Positions 9,088 through 18,459 are shown, counted from the first letter of the stretch. The stretch is 64,000 bases of DNA from Gluconobacter sphaericus NBRC 12467 (GCF_006539125.1 NZ_BJMK01000001.1:62001-126000), one strand, 5' to 3'. Made by a program: numbers and translations. The notes: generated by a model not told the origin, from the sequence alone.

Positions 9088-10188
9088 TTAGTGCGTGCCC
9101 ATGGCGTTCTGGGATTGCGAGACGAACTCGTTGATGAAGCGCGTCTTGTCGATGGACTGCACGATCTTCACCTTGCGCAGATTAACGCCTTTCGGAGCTG
9201 TGGAATCCGGCCAGACATGGGCATGACCGTAATCCATCCCGTGTTCGATATTGACGTCCATGACGGCCGTGACGGACTTCGTGATCAGTGTGGGATCAAC
9301 GGCGATGGCAGAAGTCAGTTCATCCCACAGCGGCAGAGGGGCCTGATACTTTTTCAGATAGTCCGTGACAGCATTGTGCTTTTCGTCGATGCGGTTGGCG
9401 ATTTCAGGCGTCATCATGATGTCGTTCGAGACATTTCCGACGCAGGTGATGGAAGCCCACGGCGCGGTCAGGGCAATGCGGGCGGCTTCAGGGTCCATAA
9501 TCAGGTTGAAGTCGGACGCGAAATCGGCATTGCCGGTGACGGACATCATGCTGGCATCAAGCAGACCGCCCATGAAGACAAGCTGTTTGGCGGTTGCGGC
9601 AAAAGTCGGGTCGATGCGGATGGCGAGCGCAAGATTCGTCAGCGGACCGGCTGCAATGATCGTGACCTGATGCGGATGGGCATGAACTTCGCGGATCAGG
9701 AACATGGCGGCCGGGAGCGAATCGGCAGTGATATGGGGGGCACCTTCCGGCAGTTTGCCGACGGGGGGCTGCGTGGCCGGGACGTGTTCGATGGAGCCGA
9801 GGCCACCCCAGGCGCCTTTCCACGGAATGACACCAAACTGTTGTTCGCGCAGTTTCGTCTCCGCGACGGTGTTGACCAGCGGCGTGGTGGCGCCATTGGC
9901 GACAGGGATCTGTGTCTGGCGGGTAATTTCCAGAAAGCGCAGGGCATGCGCCGTGCCTGCGTTCTCCCAGTCATCGCCGATAACGGAGGTCAGGCCGAGC
10001 AGCGTCACGCCGGGGCGGTTGAGGAGCGGGATGATGGCCTGAATGTTGGAGCCGCCCGGGCCTAGGAAGTCGTTGTCGAGCACGACATAGTTCGGAGCGG
10101 GGGTCGAAGCAGGGGCAGCGTTCGCAGTGGCAAGCGGAGCCAGTACGGTGCAGGCGCCCAGAAGGGCAGAGAGAATGGGTCGGCGCAT
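9088..10188 (-). CDS. Exported nucleoside hydrolase family protein
   Basis: 366 aa with a signal peptide (MRRPILSALLGACTVLAPLATANA), so likely periplasmic. The inosine-uridine-preferring nucleoside hydrolase fold is visible in the N-terminal YVVLDND strand, VTLLGLTSVIGDDWENAGTAHALRFLEI, the IIAAGPLTNLALAIRIDP segment and LTSAIAVDP near the C-terminus. The N-terminal metal-binding motif, normally DxDxGxDD, here reads DNDFLGPGGSN, with the paired aspartates replaced. The family hydrolyses ribonucleoside N-glycosidic bonds; whether this divergent member does so is unclear. Clustered with DUF1489 downstream and hemW upstream. Confidence 0.85.
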   Translation of the reverse strand: MRRPILSALLGACTVLAPLATANAAPASTPAPNYVVLDNDFLGPGGSNIQAIIPLLNRPGVTLLGLTSVIGDDWENAGTAHALRFLEITRQTQIPVANGATTPLVNTVAETKLREQQFGVIPWKGAWGGLGSIEHVPATQPPVGKLPEGAPHITADSLPAAMFLIREVHAHPHQVTIIAAGPLTNLALAIRIDPTFAATAKQLVFMGGLLDASMMSVTGNADFASDFNLIMDPEAARIALTAPWASITCVGNVSNDIMMTPEIANRIDEKHNAVTDYLKKYQAPLPLWDELTSAIAVDPTLITKSVTAVMDVNIEHGMDYGHAHVWPDSTAPKGVNLRKVKIVQSIDKTRFINEFVSQSQNAMGTH

Positions 10189-10224
10189 GGTCTCTTCCAG
10201 ATGGATTAAGCCCGGATCATGCCC

Positions 10225-11403
10225 TCAAGTGACGAGGCGCGCCAGTATCGCTTCAAGACGAAGCCGTCCTTCGCCGGTCGCGCGCAGGATACCGCTGTCC
10301 CGTTCGAGATAGTTTTCCTCGATGCAGGCTTCAAGCAGAGCAGGGTCCACACAATCCAGAAGTGCGCGGCCCGTGCGGGCGGCGAAGGCCGCCTCGTCGA
10401 TGCCTTCGGACAGACGCAGGCCCATCAGCAGGGCTTCGCGGCCTTTTTCTTCCGGCGTGAGCAGGGTTTCTTCGGTACTGCCAGAGCCGGTCTTTTCCAC
10501 CCGGTCGGCCCAGGGTTCGGGCGCACGATGACGGCGGGTGGCGTAAAGTTCCCCGTCCAGCGTCAGGCGTCCATGAGCGCCGGGGCCAATGCCGATGTAA
10601 TCCGCATAGCGCCAGTAGGTCAGGTTATGCCGGCTTTCTGCGCCGGGGCGGGCATAGTTTGAGACTTCGTAGGGTAGCAGACCGTGACGGGCAGCAATGT
10701 CGCCGGTCAGGTCATACAGGTGGGCGGCGGTGTCTTCGTCGGGCAAGGTGAGTTCGCCGCGCCGGTGCATGGCTTCGAACTTCGTGCCCGGTTCGATGGT
10801 GAGCTGATACAGCGACAGGTGATCGGCCACGAGGTCGAGTGCTGTGGTCAGCTCGTCCGTCCAGTCGGCATCGCTCTGGCCGGGGCGGGCGTAGATCAGA
10901 TCGAAGGAAATGCGTGGGAACAGGGTTCGGGCAGTTTCGAGTGCGCGGATGGCCTGTGTGGCGGAGTGTTCGCGGCCAAGCTTGTGCAGCGCATCGTCCC
11001 GCAGGCTCTGTACGCCGAGCGACACCCGATTGACCCCGGCCTGACGAAACGCCGCGAATTTTCCGGCTTCGACGCTGGTTGGATTGGCTTCGAGCGTGAT
11101 TTCCAGATCGTCCTGTGCGTCGAACAGGCGGTGTGCGTCCTCGATCAGGGCGGCGACGGTTTCGGGCGCCATGAGCGACGGCGTGCCCCCGCCGAAAAAG
11201 ATCGAACGCAGGGGACGTTTGACGCCATCCCGGGTCAGTCGGGCGGCGTCATGGGCCAGTTCACGACGCAGGGCTGCGGCGAAGCGCTGCTGCGGGATCA
11301 CGTCCCGGACATGGGAGTTGAAATCGCAGTAGGGGCACTTCGCCAGACAGAACGGCCAGTGAATGTAGAGGGAAAGCGGCTCAGCCAAAGGACGGGAGGT
11401 CAA
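10225..11403 (-). CDS. hemW: Radical SAM heme chaperone HemW
   Basis: 392-aa radical SAM protein. The cluster motif is CLAKCPYCDF with cysteines at 19, 23 and 26. The HemW-type CPYCDFNSH context, rather than the CxCN of true coproporphyrinogen dehydrogenase HemN, argues for the heme chaperone role (inserting heme into respiratory enzymes). Further family features are FFGGGTPSLM, ITLEANPTSVE and GVQSLRDDALHKLGREHS. The start is TTG at 11403, overlapping the kup stop in TTGA, so translation is coupled to kup. HemW usually follows rdgB; its linkage here to kup is different. Confidence 0.92.
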   Translation of the reverse strand: MTSRPLAEPLSLYIHWPFCLAKCPYCDFNSHVRDVIPQQRFAAALRRELAHDAARLTRDGVKRPLRSIFFGGGTPSLMAPETVAALIEDAHRLFDAQDDLEITLEANPTSVEAGKFAAFRQAGVNRVSLGVQSLRDDALHKLGREHSATQAIRALETARTLFPRISFDLIYARPGQSDADWTDELTTALDLVADHLSLYQLTIEPGTKFEAMHRRGELTLPDEDTAAHLYDLTGDIAARHGLLPYEVSNYARPGAESRHNLTYWRYADYIGIGPGAHGRLTLDGELYATRRHRAPEPWADRVEKTGSGSTEETLLTPEEKGREALLMGLRLSEGIDEAAFAARTGRALLDCVDPALLEACIEENYLERDSGILRATGEGRLRLEAILARLVT

Positions 11404-13427
11404 ATGGCGATCCGGACGCCGAATTCCACCACGCGGTCAGGCGGGATGCGCAGGAACTCGGTCGTGGAGGCCGCATTGCGCTGGAGCAGGAGGAAGATCC
11501 ACATGCGCCAGAGCTGCATCTTCGGCACGCGGGAGCGGACGACGAGTTCATGGGACGTGAAATAGGAGGCCTGAATGGCGTCGAAGGCCACGCCGAGCGC
11601 GTTCAGTTCCAGCAGCGCGCGGGGCAGGTTGGGCATCTCCATGAAGCCGTAGCGGACGATGACGCGGTGAATGTTGGGGGCCAGTTCCTGAATGATGGCG
11701 CGGTGGCCGCGCTCGGCTTCCGGCTGGTCAAGGTTCTGGACCGTCACGAACAGGATGTGATCGTGCAGGACCTTGTTGTGCTTGAGGTTATGCAACAGCG
11801 AATTCGGCACGATGTCGGGGTTGGCAGTCAGGAAAACGGCCAGACCAGGGACGCGGATCGTGCGGGACTGAGGCAGACGCGCGAGGAAGGAGCCCATCGG
11901 CATGGAATCCGCCTGCTGGCGTGCAGCGATGAGGCTGCGGCCGCGCTTCCAGGTGGTCATGATGATGGTGCTGATGATGCCGATTGCGAGCGGAACCCAT
12001 CCGCCATCGGGGATCTTGAGCACGTTTGCGGAGAAGAAAATGCTGTCCACGATGAAGAAGAAGCCGAAGACGATCGCGACCGTAGCGGTCTTCCATTTGA
12101 AAACGCGGCGGAACACCACCATAGCCAGCACGCAGGTGCACAGGAATGTTCCCGTCACAGCAATGCCGTAAGCCGCAGCGAGGGCCGAGGATGAGCGGAA
12201 GGAAAGGACCAGAACCAGCGCACCGAAGGCCAGAATCCAGTTCAGCGAGGGTAGATAGATCTGCGCTTCCTCGGATGCGTTGGTGTGCATGATGCGGGTG
12301 CGGGGCAGGTAGCCGAGCTGGATGAGCTGGCGGCACAGCGAGAAGCTGCCCGAGATACCGGCCTGCGAGGCGATCACGGTTGCGAAGGTCGCAAGGATCA
12401 GCATCGGGATCTGCGCCCAGTGCGGCACCAGAAGATAAAACGGATTGGACAGGGCGTGCGGATTATGGATCAGCAGGGCGGCCTGTCCGAAATAGTTCAG
12501 TGTCAGCGACGGCAGGACGAAGAACAGCCAGGCCTTGCGGATCGGGGCGCGTCCGAAGTGGCCCATATCGGCGTAAAGGGCCTCGGCACCTGTGACGGAC
12601 AGCACGACCGAGCCGAGCGCGATGAACGACAGATAGCCGTGCATGGCGATAAATTCGAGCGCGAAGGTCGGAGACAGCGCGAGCAGGATATGGGGATAGA
12701 GGAGAATGCCCTTGACCCCGAGAATGGCGAGTACGCTGAACCAGCAGATCATGATCGGCCCGAAAGCCTTGCCGATCTTCCCTGTGCCTAGAACCTGGAC
12801 CGAGAACAGGGCGATGAGGACGATCATGGCCAGTGGAATGATGATGTGACTGGCCGAGGGAACGGAAGTTTCAATACCCTCCACAGCCGAAAGTACGGAA
12901 ATCGCCGGGGTAATGATGCTGTCACCAAAGAACAGACAGGTGCCTGCAATACCCACGAGGCCGAAGAGCCATCGGAAATGCTGTGATTTACACACGCGCT
13001 GGGCCAGGGACATGAGCGCGATGATGCCGCCTTCGCCATCATGATCCGCCCTCATGATGAGGATAACGTATTTGATGGTGACGATGAGCATCAGCGCCCA
13101 GAAGGTCAGGCTGGCGAGCCCCATGATTTCCCAGGGCTGGGCCGGCGCCTTCGGCGAACTGACGATGCTGACCGAGGATTGCAGGGCATAGAGCGGGCTT
13201 GTGCCGATATCGCCATAGACCACCCCCAGAACCGCGAGCAGGGCGCCCATGCCGGCGGGACGCTTATGGCCCGAGCCTTCTTCTCCACCGCCGATTTCGT
13301 GGGTGTGTCCCTCCGAACGTGCCTGCTCGATCGTTTGCACGATTTCGGCGGATTCGTTGGGAATTCCTACGCCATGAGGAGAATTGGAGGCGCGGTCACC
13401 GTCATGTTCAGGCATTGCTGGTTCCAT
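11400..13427 (-). CDS. kup: KUP family potassium uptake protein
   Basis: Low-affinity K+/H+ symporter of the inner membrane, 675 aa. After a hydrophilic N-terminal extension of about 55 residues the KUP signature begins (GALLAVLGVVYGDIGTSPLYAL), followed by about 12 membrane helices, including GEGGIIALMSL and GITGTFLCT-type segments, and a soluble C-terminal part (about 560-675). The first ATG is at 13427 and a second at 13415 also fits; neither has a strong ribosome-binding site. hemW follows with overlapping codons. The acidic/His extension is common in alphaproteobacterial Kup proteins. Confidence 0.95.
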   Translation of the reverse strand: MEPAMPEHDGDRASNSPHGVGIPNESAEIVQTIEQARSEGHTHEIGGGEEGSGHKRPAGMGALLAVLGVVYGDIGTSPLYALQSSVSIVSSPKAPAQPWEIMGLASLTFWALMLIVTIKYVILIMRADHDGEGGIIALMSLAQRVCKSQHFRWLFGLVGIAGTCLFFGDSIITPAISVLSAVEGIETSVPSASHIIIPLAMIVLIALFSVQVLGTGKIGKAFGPIMICWFSVLAILGVKGILLYPHILLALSPTFALEFIAMHGYLSFIALGSVVLSVTGAEALYADMGHFGRAPIRKAWLFFVLPSLTLNYFGQAALLIHNPHALSNPFYLLVPHWAQIPMLILATFATVIASQAGISGSFSLCRQLIQLGYLPRTRIMHTNASEEAQIYLPSLNWILAFGALVLVLSFRSSSALAAAYGIAVTGTFLCTCVLAMVVFRRVFKWKTATVAIVFGFFFIVDSIFFSANVLKIPDGGWVPLAIGIISTIIMTTWKRGRSLIAARQQADSMPMGSFLARLPQSRTIRVPGLAVFLTANPDIVPNSLLHNLKHNKVLHDHILFVTVQNLDQPEAERGHRAIIQELAPNIHRVIVRYGFMEMPNLPRALLELNALGVAFDAIQASYFTSHELVVRSRVPKMQLWRMWIFLLLQRNAASTTEFLRIPPDRVVEFGVRIAI

Positions 13428-13541
13428 TTACGGGCGTCAGTAGAATGCCGTCATCTCCTGTCGCAGCGCTCGTCAAGCGCGCTCCACATCACGGCAACTT
13501 CCCCTCATGACAAGATTTCTGCGACGGACGCAAGCCGCGTG

Positions 13542-14255
13542 TCAGGATTGTGGCGCGGGACGGCTTCCGAAAATGGCAGTCCCGACCCGGACCAGCGTGG
13601 CATTTTCTGCAATGGCTTCCTCAAAATCCGCCGACATACCCATCGAGAGTACCGGTAACCCGTGACGCTGGCCCATCTGGCGCAGGAGACGGAAATGCGG
13701 AGCGGGGTCCTCGCCTTCAGGGGGAATGCACATCAGCCCACGGATTTTCGGACCAAACCGTTCGAGCGAGGCTTCGATGAAAGCATCCGCCTCCTCGCGC
13801 GGAACACCGGATTTCTGAGGTTCGTCGCCGGTGTTGACCTGCACGAGCAGCTCGGGAAGGCGCCCGGCTTTTTGTGCACCCTTTTCGATGGAGGCGGACA
13901 GGGACGGGCGGTCGAGGCTCTCGATCATGTCGGCGATCTGGCAGGCTTCGGCCGCCTTGTTGGTCTGAAGTCCGCCGATGATATGCAGCCGCAGGTCGGG
14001 CCAGCGCTTCCGGAGCTCGGGAAATTTCGAGGCGGCTTCCTGCACGCGGTTCTCGCCGAACAGGCGCTGTCCGGCGTTCAGGGCCGCCTCCACGCTCTCG
14101 ATCGGATGGAATTTGCTGACGGCGACGAGGGAGACATCGCCTGCCGCACGTCCGGCCTGTTCGCAGGCCCGGGTAATGCGGTTGCAGATGGCGGCAAGGT
14201 TCCCGCTGATAAGGGTTTGGGCAGTAAGATCGGACATGCCCGGAGAAGACGCCAT
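13542..14255 (-). CDS. PLP homeostasis protein, YggS/PROSC family
   Basis: 237-aa single-domain alanine-racemase-like TIM barrel that binds PLP and buffers vitamin B6 pools. The PLP lysine lies in SLVAVSKFHP (about K48). Other conserved parts are GENRVQEAASKFPEL, LHIIGGLQTNKA, LVQVNTGDEPQKSG, LMCIPPEGEDP and LSMGMSADFEEAIAENATLVRVGTAIFG, which is essentially diagnostic. Two ATGs (14255 and 14237) are possible; the first is retained. It is divergent from rsmB, with only 57 bases between the starts. Confidence 0.93.
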   Translation of the reverse strand: MASSPGMSDLTAQTLISGNLAAICNRITRACEQAGRAAGDVSLVAVSKFHPIESVEAALNAGQRLFGENRVQEAASKFPELRKRWPDLRLHIIGGLQTNKAAEACQIADMIESLDRPSLSASIEKGAQKAGRLPELLVQVNTGDEPQKSGVPREEADAFIEASLERFGPKIRGLMCIPPEGEDPAPHFRLLRQMGQRHGLPVLSMGMSADFEEAIAENATLVRVGTAIFGSRPAPQS

Positions 14256-14312
14256 TGCGTCCGTGGCCGCAAGATGCGATTTCGGCAGGATGCGAGAGAT
14301 CGATAGCCTGTC

Positions 14313-15656
14313 ATGACCCAGACTCCTTCCAACACGTCACCCCGTAATCCGGCCTCCAAAACCCGGAAGGGCGGACCACGCCGCCCTCAGGGAAGCCGTA
14401 CGCCACCGAGCCGTCCCGCGCCCGATCCGACGCGCGATCTGGCCTTTGATATCGTCTGTGGCGTAGTCGAGCATCGCCGGATGCTGGAGACGACGCTGGA
14501 TCGTGCTGGCGCGATGGACGCACGCGACCGTGCGTCCGCGCACCGTCTGGCGGCAACGACCCTGCGTCATCTCGGTAGCATGACCGAACTGCTCCAGCCC
14601 CTGCTGCGGCGCGAACCGCCTGAGCCGGTGCGTTGTGCGCTGCTCATGGGCGTGGCGCAGCTTCTCCATCTTGAGACACCGCCTCATGCAGCCGTGGGCA
14701 CGATTGTGGACCTGCTTCGCCGTCGAGGTCTGGCACCTTTCGCGGGGCTGGCCAACGCCGTCCTGCGGCGTGTCGCGCGTGAAGGGCAGGACCTTCTCGA
14801 CGGTCTGGACGAGGACCGGCTGGATGTGCCGCCCTGGCTGTGGAGCGCGTGGGGCAAGCGGGCGCGGGCGATTTCGCGCGGTCTGCATCGTGAAGCCCCT
14901 CTGGATCTGACACTACGCCCGGGTGCGGTCGCACCGGAAGGCGGCGAAATGCTGCCGACGGGCTCCGTCCGCTATCCGGCCGGGACGCGCATTACGGCGC
15001 TCGAAGGGTTCGAGGACGGCGCGTTCTGGGCGCAGGACGTCGCGGCGACGATGCCGGTAAAGCTGATGGGCGATGTGTCGGGCAAAACCGTCGTCGATCT
15101 CTGTGCGGCTCCGGGCGGCAAGACGGCGCAGCTTGCAACGGCAGGCGCGCAGGTCGTGGCGGTTGAGCGTGAGGAAGCGCGGGCAAAGCGGCTTGAGGAA
15201 AATATCGTTCGTCTGAAGCTCTCGGCGAAGACGGTTGTGGCTGATGCTGCCACATGGCGTCCGGACGCTCCGGTGGACATGGTTCTGCTCGACGCACCGT
15301 GCTCCGCAACGGGCACGCTGCGTCGTCATCCGGACGTGCTGTGGATCAAGCGCCCCCGCGATGTGACGGCGCTGGCGGAAGGTCAGGATACGCTGATTGA
15401 TGCTGCGCATGACATGCTCAAGCCAGGCGGCGTGCTGCTTTATGCCGTCTGCTCGCTTCAGGACGAGGAGGGTCCGGAGCGGATCAAGGCGGCGATTGCG
15501 CGCGGTGGCTGGAAGTTCGATTCGTTTTCGGAAGCGGAACTCGCCGATATGGCCGTTGCCCGGACATGGGACGGGATGTTTCGCACCCATCCGGGGCTTT
15601 GGAGTGAACTTGGCGGCATGGACGGCTTCTTTGCCGCGCGTCTGATCAAGGTCTAA
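14313..15656 (+). CDS. rsmB: RsmB/NOP family rRNA (cytosine-5) methyltransferase
   Basis: 447 aa. The N-terminal NusB-like RNA-binding domain (about 40-165; RDLAFDIVCGVVEHRRMLETTL) is joined to a SAM-dependent methyltransferase domain (about 230-447), the arrangement of RsmB, which methylates C967 of 16S rRNA. Visible motifs are VVDLCAAPGGKTAQLA (SAM binding), DAPCSATGTLRRHPD with the resolving cysteine at about residue 330, and YAVCSLQDEEG with the catalytic cysteine at about 380. The fmt and htrA/priA neighbours usual for rsmB are not adjacent here. Confidence 0.93.
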   Translation: MTQTPSNTSPRNPASKTRKGGPRRPQGSRTPPSRPAPDPTRDLAFDIVCGVVEHRRMLETTLDRAGAMDARDRASAHRLAATTLRHLGSMTELLQPLLRREPPEPVRCALLMGVAQLLHLETPPHAAVGTIVDLLRRRGLAPFAGLANAVLRRVAREGQDLLDGLDEDRLDVPPWLWSAWGKRARAISRGLHREAPLDLTLRPGAVAPEGGEMLPTGSVRYPAGTRITALEGFEDGAFWAQDVAATMPVKLMGDVSGKTVVDLCAAPGGKTAQLATAGAQVVAVEREEARAKRLEENIVRLKLSAKTVVADAATWRPDAPVDMVLLDAPCSATGTLRRHPDVLWIKRPRDVTALAEGQDTLIDAAHDMLKPGGVLLYAVCSLQDEEGPERIKAAIARGGWKFDSFSEAELADMAVARTWDGMFRTHPGLWSELGGMDGFFAARLIKV

Positions 15657-15663
15657 GGCCGGT

Positions 15664-15690
15664 CGGCATCGGGAATGTCTCCCGATGCCG
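15664..15690. terminator. Hairpin between convergent rsmB and aldo/keto reductase genes
   Basis: A perfect 11-bp stem, CGGCATCGGGA with TCCCGATGCCG, and a 5-base loop sit 8 bases after the rsmB stop and 12 before the opposing stop. No T-tract follows on either side, so it may work with Rho or as an mRNA end-protector. Confidence 0.45.
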
Positions 15691-15702
15691 GATGTGCTGC
15701 CT

Positions 15703-16749
15703 TCAGGGCGCCGGGTTGGAGTGGACCTGATGGATGGCGTTGATCTTCTCTTCCAGCTCGGGCGTGATGACGACATCTGTTGCACCGAGAATGGTGCGGA
15801 GCTGATCGACGCTGGTGGCGCCAATGATATTGGACGTCACGAACGGGCGTGAGGTGACGAACGCGATCGCGAGCTGAGTAGGATCAATCCCTTCCTCACG
15901 GGCGAGGGCGTGATAGGCCAGAATAGCATCGTCAACGCCGGGCTTTTCGTAACGCTGGCCACGGTTGAACAGTGTGGTGCGGGCTCCGGCGGGGCGGGCG
16001 CCGTTCAGATATTTCCCGGTCAGGTAGCCCTGCGCGAGCGGGGAATACGCCAGCAGTCCGACCTTCTCGTGAAGCGCCATTTCGGCAAGACCGATTTCGA
16101 AGGTCCGGTTGATCAGGTTATAGGCATTCTGGATGGAGGCGACGCGCGGCAGGCCCGTGCGGGAGGCTTCCAGAAATTTCGAGACACCCCACGCGGTCTC
16201 GTTGGAGAGGCCGACATGGCGGATTTTGCCTTCAGCCACGAGATCGCCGAGCACGCCAAGCGTGTCTTCGAAAGGAACGGCGGAGTCTTCCGGCAGGTCG
16301 CGGAAGGTCGTGCCACCTTCACCGAACAGGCCGATTTTCCGGTCGGGCCAGTGGAGCTGGTAGAGATCGATGTAGTCGGTGCCGAGGCGGCGCAGGGAGC
16401 CTTCGAGTGCGTAGCGGATCTGACGCGGGGTCAGGCGTGCTTCCTCGCCCTCGGGGCGGAACCACGGCATGGCTGTCCGTCCGACGACCTTGCTGGCGAT
16501 GACGAGGCGGTCACGGCCGCCGCGTGCTTTTAGCCAGCTTCCGATGATGGTTTCGGTCGAGCCCTGCGTCTCGGCGCGGGGCGGGATGGAATAGAGTTCG
16601 GCGGTGTCGATGAAATTGATGCCGTGGTCCAGCGCCATGTCGAGCTGGGCGTGCCCCTCGGTTTCGGTGTTCTGCTGACCGAAGGTCATGGTGCCGAGGC
16701 AGATTTCACTGACGGTAATGCCGGTGCGGCCAAGTTCACGCTGTTTCAT
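15703..16749 (-). CDS. NADP(H)-dependent aldo/keto reductase, Tas-like
   Basis: 348-aa (alpha/beta)8 oxidoreductase of the AKR superfamily, most like the Tas/YghZ-type branch: MKQRELGRTGITVSEICLGTMTFG start, active-site region FIDTAELYSIPP with the catalytic tyrosine, conserved lysine in VIASKVVG, LYQLHWPD with the catalytic histidine, and the NADP-binding end TSNIIGATSVDQL. It likely reduces carbonyl compounds; physiological substrate not evident. It follows the two-component pair on the same strand, but an intervening long hairpin suggests its own or regulated transcription. Confidence 0.87.
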   Translation of the reverse strand: MKQRELGRTGITVSEICLGTMTFGQQNTETEGHAQLDMALDHGINFIDTAELYSIPPRAETQGSTETIIGSWLKARGGRDRLVIASKVVGRTAMPWFRPEGEEARLTPRQIRYALEGSLRRLGTDYIDLYQLHWPDRKIGLFGEGGTTFRDLPEDSAVPFEDTLGVLGDLVAEGKIRHVGLSNETAWGVSKFLEASRTGLPRVASIQNAYNLINRTFEIGLAEMALHEKVGLLAYSPLAQGYLTGKYLNGARPAGARTTLFNRGQRYEKPGVDDAILAYHALAREEGIDPTQLAIAFVTSRPFVTSNIIGATSVDQLRTILGATDVVITPELEEKINAIHQVHSNPAP

Positions 16750-16786
16750 GGAAAAGACCTGATCAGAAAGATGGGGGAGTCCTTAG

Positions 16787-16831
16787 CATGGACAGAGCCG
16801 GGCTATTGATCAAGGCGGGGTTCTGTCCATG
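16787..16831 (-). terminator. Long hairpin after the histidine kinase gene
   Basis: CATGGACAGA at 16787-16796 and TCTGTCCATG at 16822-16831 are perfect 10-bp complements; including one G-T pair the stem extends to about 13 bp around a 19-base loop. On the minus strand it starts 7 bases after the kinase stop and lies 38 bases upstream of the aldo/keto reductase start. It has no T-run, so terminator or mRNA-stabilising element is inferred, and an operator role is possible. Confidence 0.4.
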
Positions 16832-16837
16832 TCCTGC

Positions 16838-18454
16838 TTATGGAGCCAGCGTGACGATCACGCGCAAGCCCTTGTCGGGACGGTTTTCAAGGCGGACATC
16901 ACCGCCCTGACCGTGCAGAATGGTCCGGGCAATAGCCAGACCAAGGCCGGTTCCGCCGGTTTCACGGTTGCGGCTGCTCTCGATGCGAACGAAAGGTTCG
17001 AACACGCGGTCCAGCTCGTTTTCAGGCAGGCCGGGACCATTATCCTCGATCAGGATGCGGACCGCATTGCCTTTTTCGCCGGAATAGGTGGCCGGAATGA
17101 GCGTGACATGGGCGTCTCCGCCATATTTCAGGGCATTGAGGATCAGGTTGTTCAGCGCGCGTTTCAGCGCGACTGACCGGGCCTTGATGCGGACGGGCAC
17201 ATTGGGCGGTTCGTAGAACAGGTCGTCGGCCTTGTCCGGCAGGCTCTCGGCGGCTTCATCCATGATGGTCTGGAGCAGGGCGCGCAGGTCCAGCGTGACG
17301 ATGGGCTCAGCGGAGGCGCTGTCGCGTCCGAAGGCCAGCGTGGCGGAGACCATGGCCTCCATCTCGTCCAGATCGGCCAGAACCTTGTTGCGAAGTGCGT
17401 CGTCGTCAATGAATTCGGCGCGCAGTTTCAGGCGCGTGATCGGCGTGCGGAGGTCATGGCCGATGGCGGTCAGCATGAGCGTGCGGTCGGTTACGAAACG
17501 GCGGATGCGCGTGGCCATCGTATTGAAGGCAATCGCGGCACGTCGAATTTCGGAAGGGCCATTTTCAGGCAGGGCTGCGGTGTTGACGTCCCGGCCCAGT
17601 GCCTCGGCGGCGTTGGCAAGCGTCGTGACGGGGGCGATCAGGCGTCGTGTGGCCCAGACGATCATTGCACTGCCAGCAATCGACATGACGAGGAAGGCGA
17701 TCAGGAAAGTCGGAGAGCCGAACGGATTGGGCAGGGGAGTGACGAAACGCACCACGAGCCAGCAGTCCCGGTCAGGCAGGAGGATCGAGGTCGAACGCGT
17801 GCGCATTTTCTGCCCGATCAGGACCTTGCGTGGATAGAGCGACGATGGCAGGAGCGCCCAGCGCATGAAGGGCGGCATATCGTGGCGCCATATAGCGCCA
17901 GGCAAGTGGGGGGCGCCGTTCGGGTGCTCGGCATCCGCGCGTTCGCTATCCGCGTGGTCGGCAGGAAAATGAAACTCCGGTCCTGGTCCGCCGCCCATTG
18001 GGCCCATCGGTCCGGGACCAGGGCCGGGAAATCCTGGCCCCCCCATGTCGGGGTCAGGGTGTGCACCGCCCGGATCCATCGGGCCGGGAGGCGGAAATCC
18101 TTCATGGCCCTGCGGGTCTTCATGCAAACGATGCAGGAAAGACGGTGACGTCAGCGCCGGGAATGGGATTTCATGCCCCTCGATCAGTGGGTCCGGCTCT
18201 TTGAGAAGCAGGACTGTGATGTTGGAGGGGCCGTGCAGGTCTTCGATCGTGTCGTGACGGTCGGCGGGTTTGGCTTCCGCGACCGCACGGTAGATCGAAA
18301 AGACCTGGACCTGCTCTTCATGGAGCTGACTGCGCTCTTCCAGGTCAAAGCGATCCAGCGCGTGGATTCCGAGTCCTGCCGCTTCCACGACCGCAAGGCC
18401 TACGATCAGCAGAAGGCTGGTCCGGGCAACAAGAGACCGTGGCAGGATGTGCAT
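16838..18454 (-). CDS. EnvZ-like sensor histidine kinase with Pro/Gly-rich sensor insert
   Basis: 538-aa membrane kinase. Segments: TM1 at about 10-32; periplasmic sensor at about 33-247; TM2 at about 248-270 followed by a HAMP segment; dimerisation/phosphoacceptor box AIGHDLRTPITRLK (His333); ATPase boxes NNLILNALKYGG, EDNGPGLPENELDRVFEPF and GGTGLGLAIARTIL. Between about 108 and 186 the sensor has an unusual low-complexity insert rich in Pro, Gly, Asp and His (for example GFPGPGPGPMGPMGGGPGP), unlike canonical EnvZ. It follows the response regulator gene by 5 bases, in one operon. The signal is unknown; the His/Asp content would allow metal binding, which is speculation. Confidence 0.93.
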   Translation of the reverse strand: MHILPRSLVARTSLLLIVGLAVVEAAGLGIHALDRFDLEERSQLHEEQVQVFSIYRAVAEAKPADRHDTIEDLHGPSNITVLLLKEPDPLIEGHEIPFPALTSPSFLHRLHEDPQGHEGFPPPGPMDPGGAHPDPDMGGPGFPGPGPGPMGPMGGGPGPEFHFPADHADSERADAEHPNGAPHLPGAIWRHDMPPFMRWALLPSSLYPRKVLIGQKMRTRSTSILLPDRDCWLVVRFVTPLPNPFGSPTFLIAFLVMSIAGSAMIVWATRRLIAPVTTLANAAEALGRDVNTAALPENGPSEIRRAAIAFNTMATRIRRFVTDRTLMLTAIGHDLRTPITRLKLRAEFIDDDALRNKVLADLDEMEAMVSATLAFGRDSASAEPIVTLDLRALLQTIMDEAAESLPDKADDLFYEPPNVPVRIKARSVALKRALNNLILNALKYGGDAHVTLIPATYSGEKGNAVRILIEDNGPGLPENELDRVFEPFVRIESSRNRETGGTGLGLAIARTILHGQGGDVRLENRPDKGLRVIVTLAP

Positions 18455-18459
18455 CGGGT

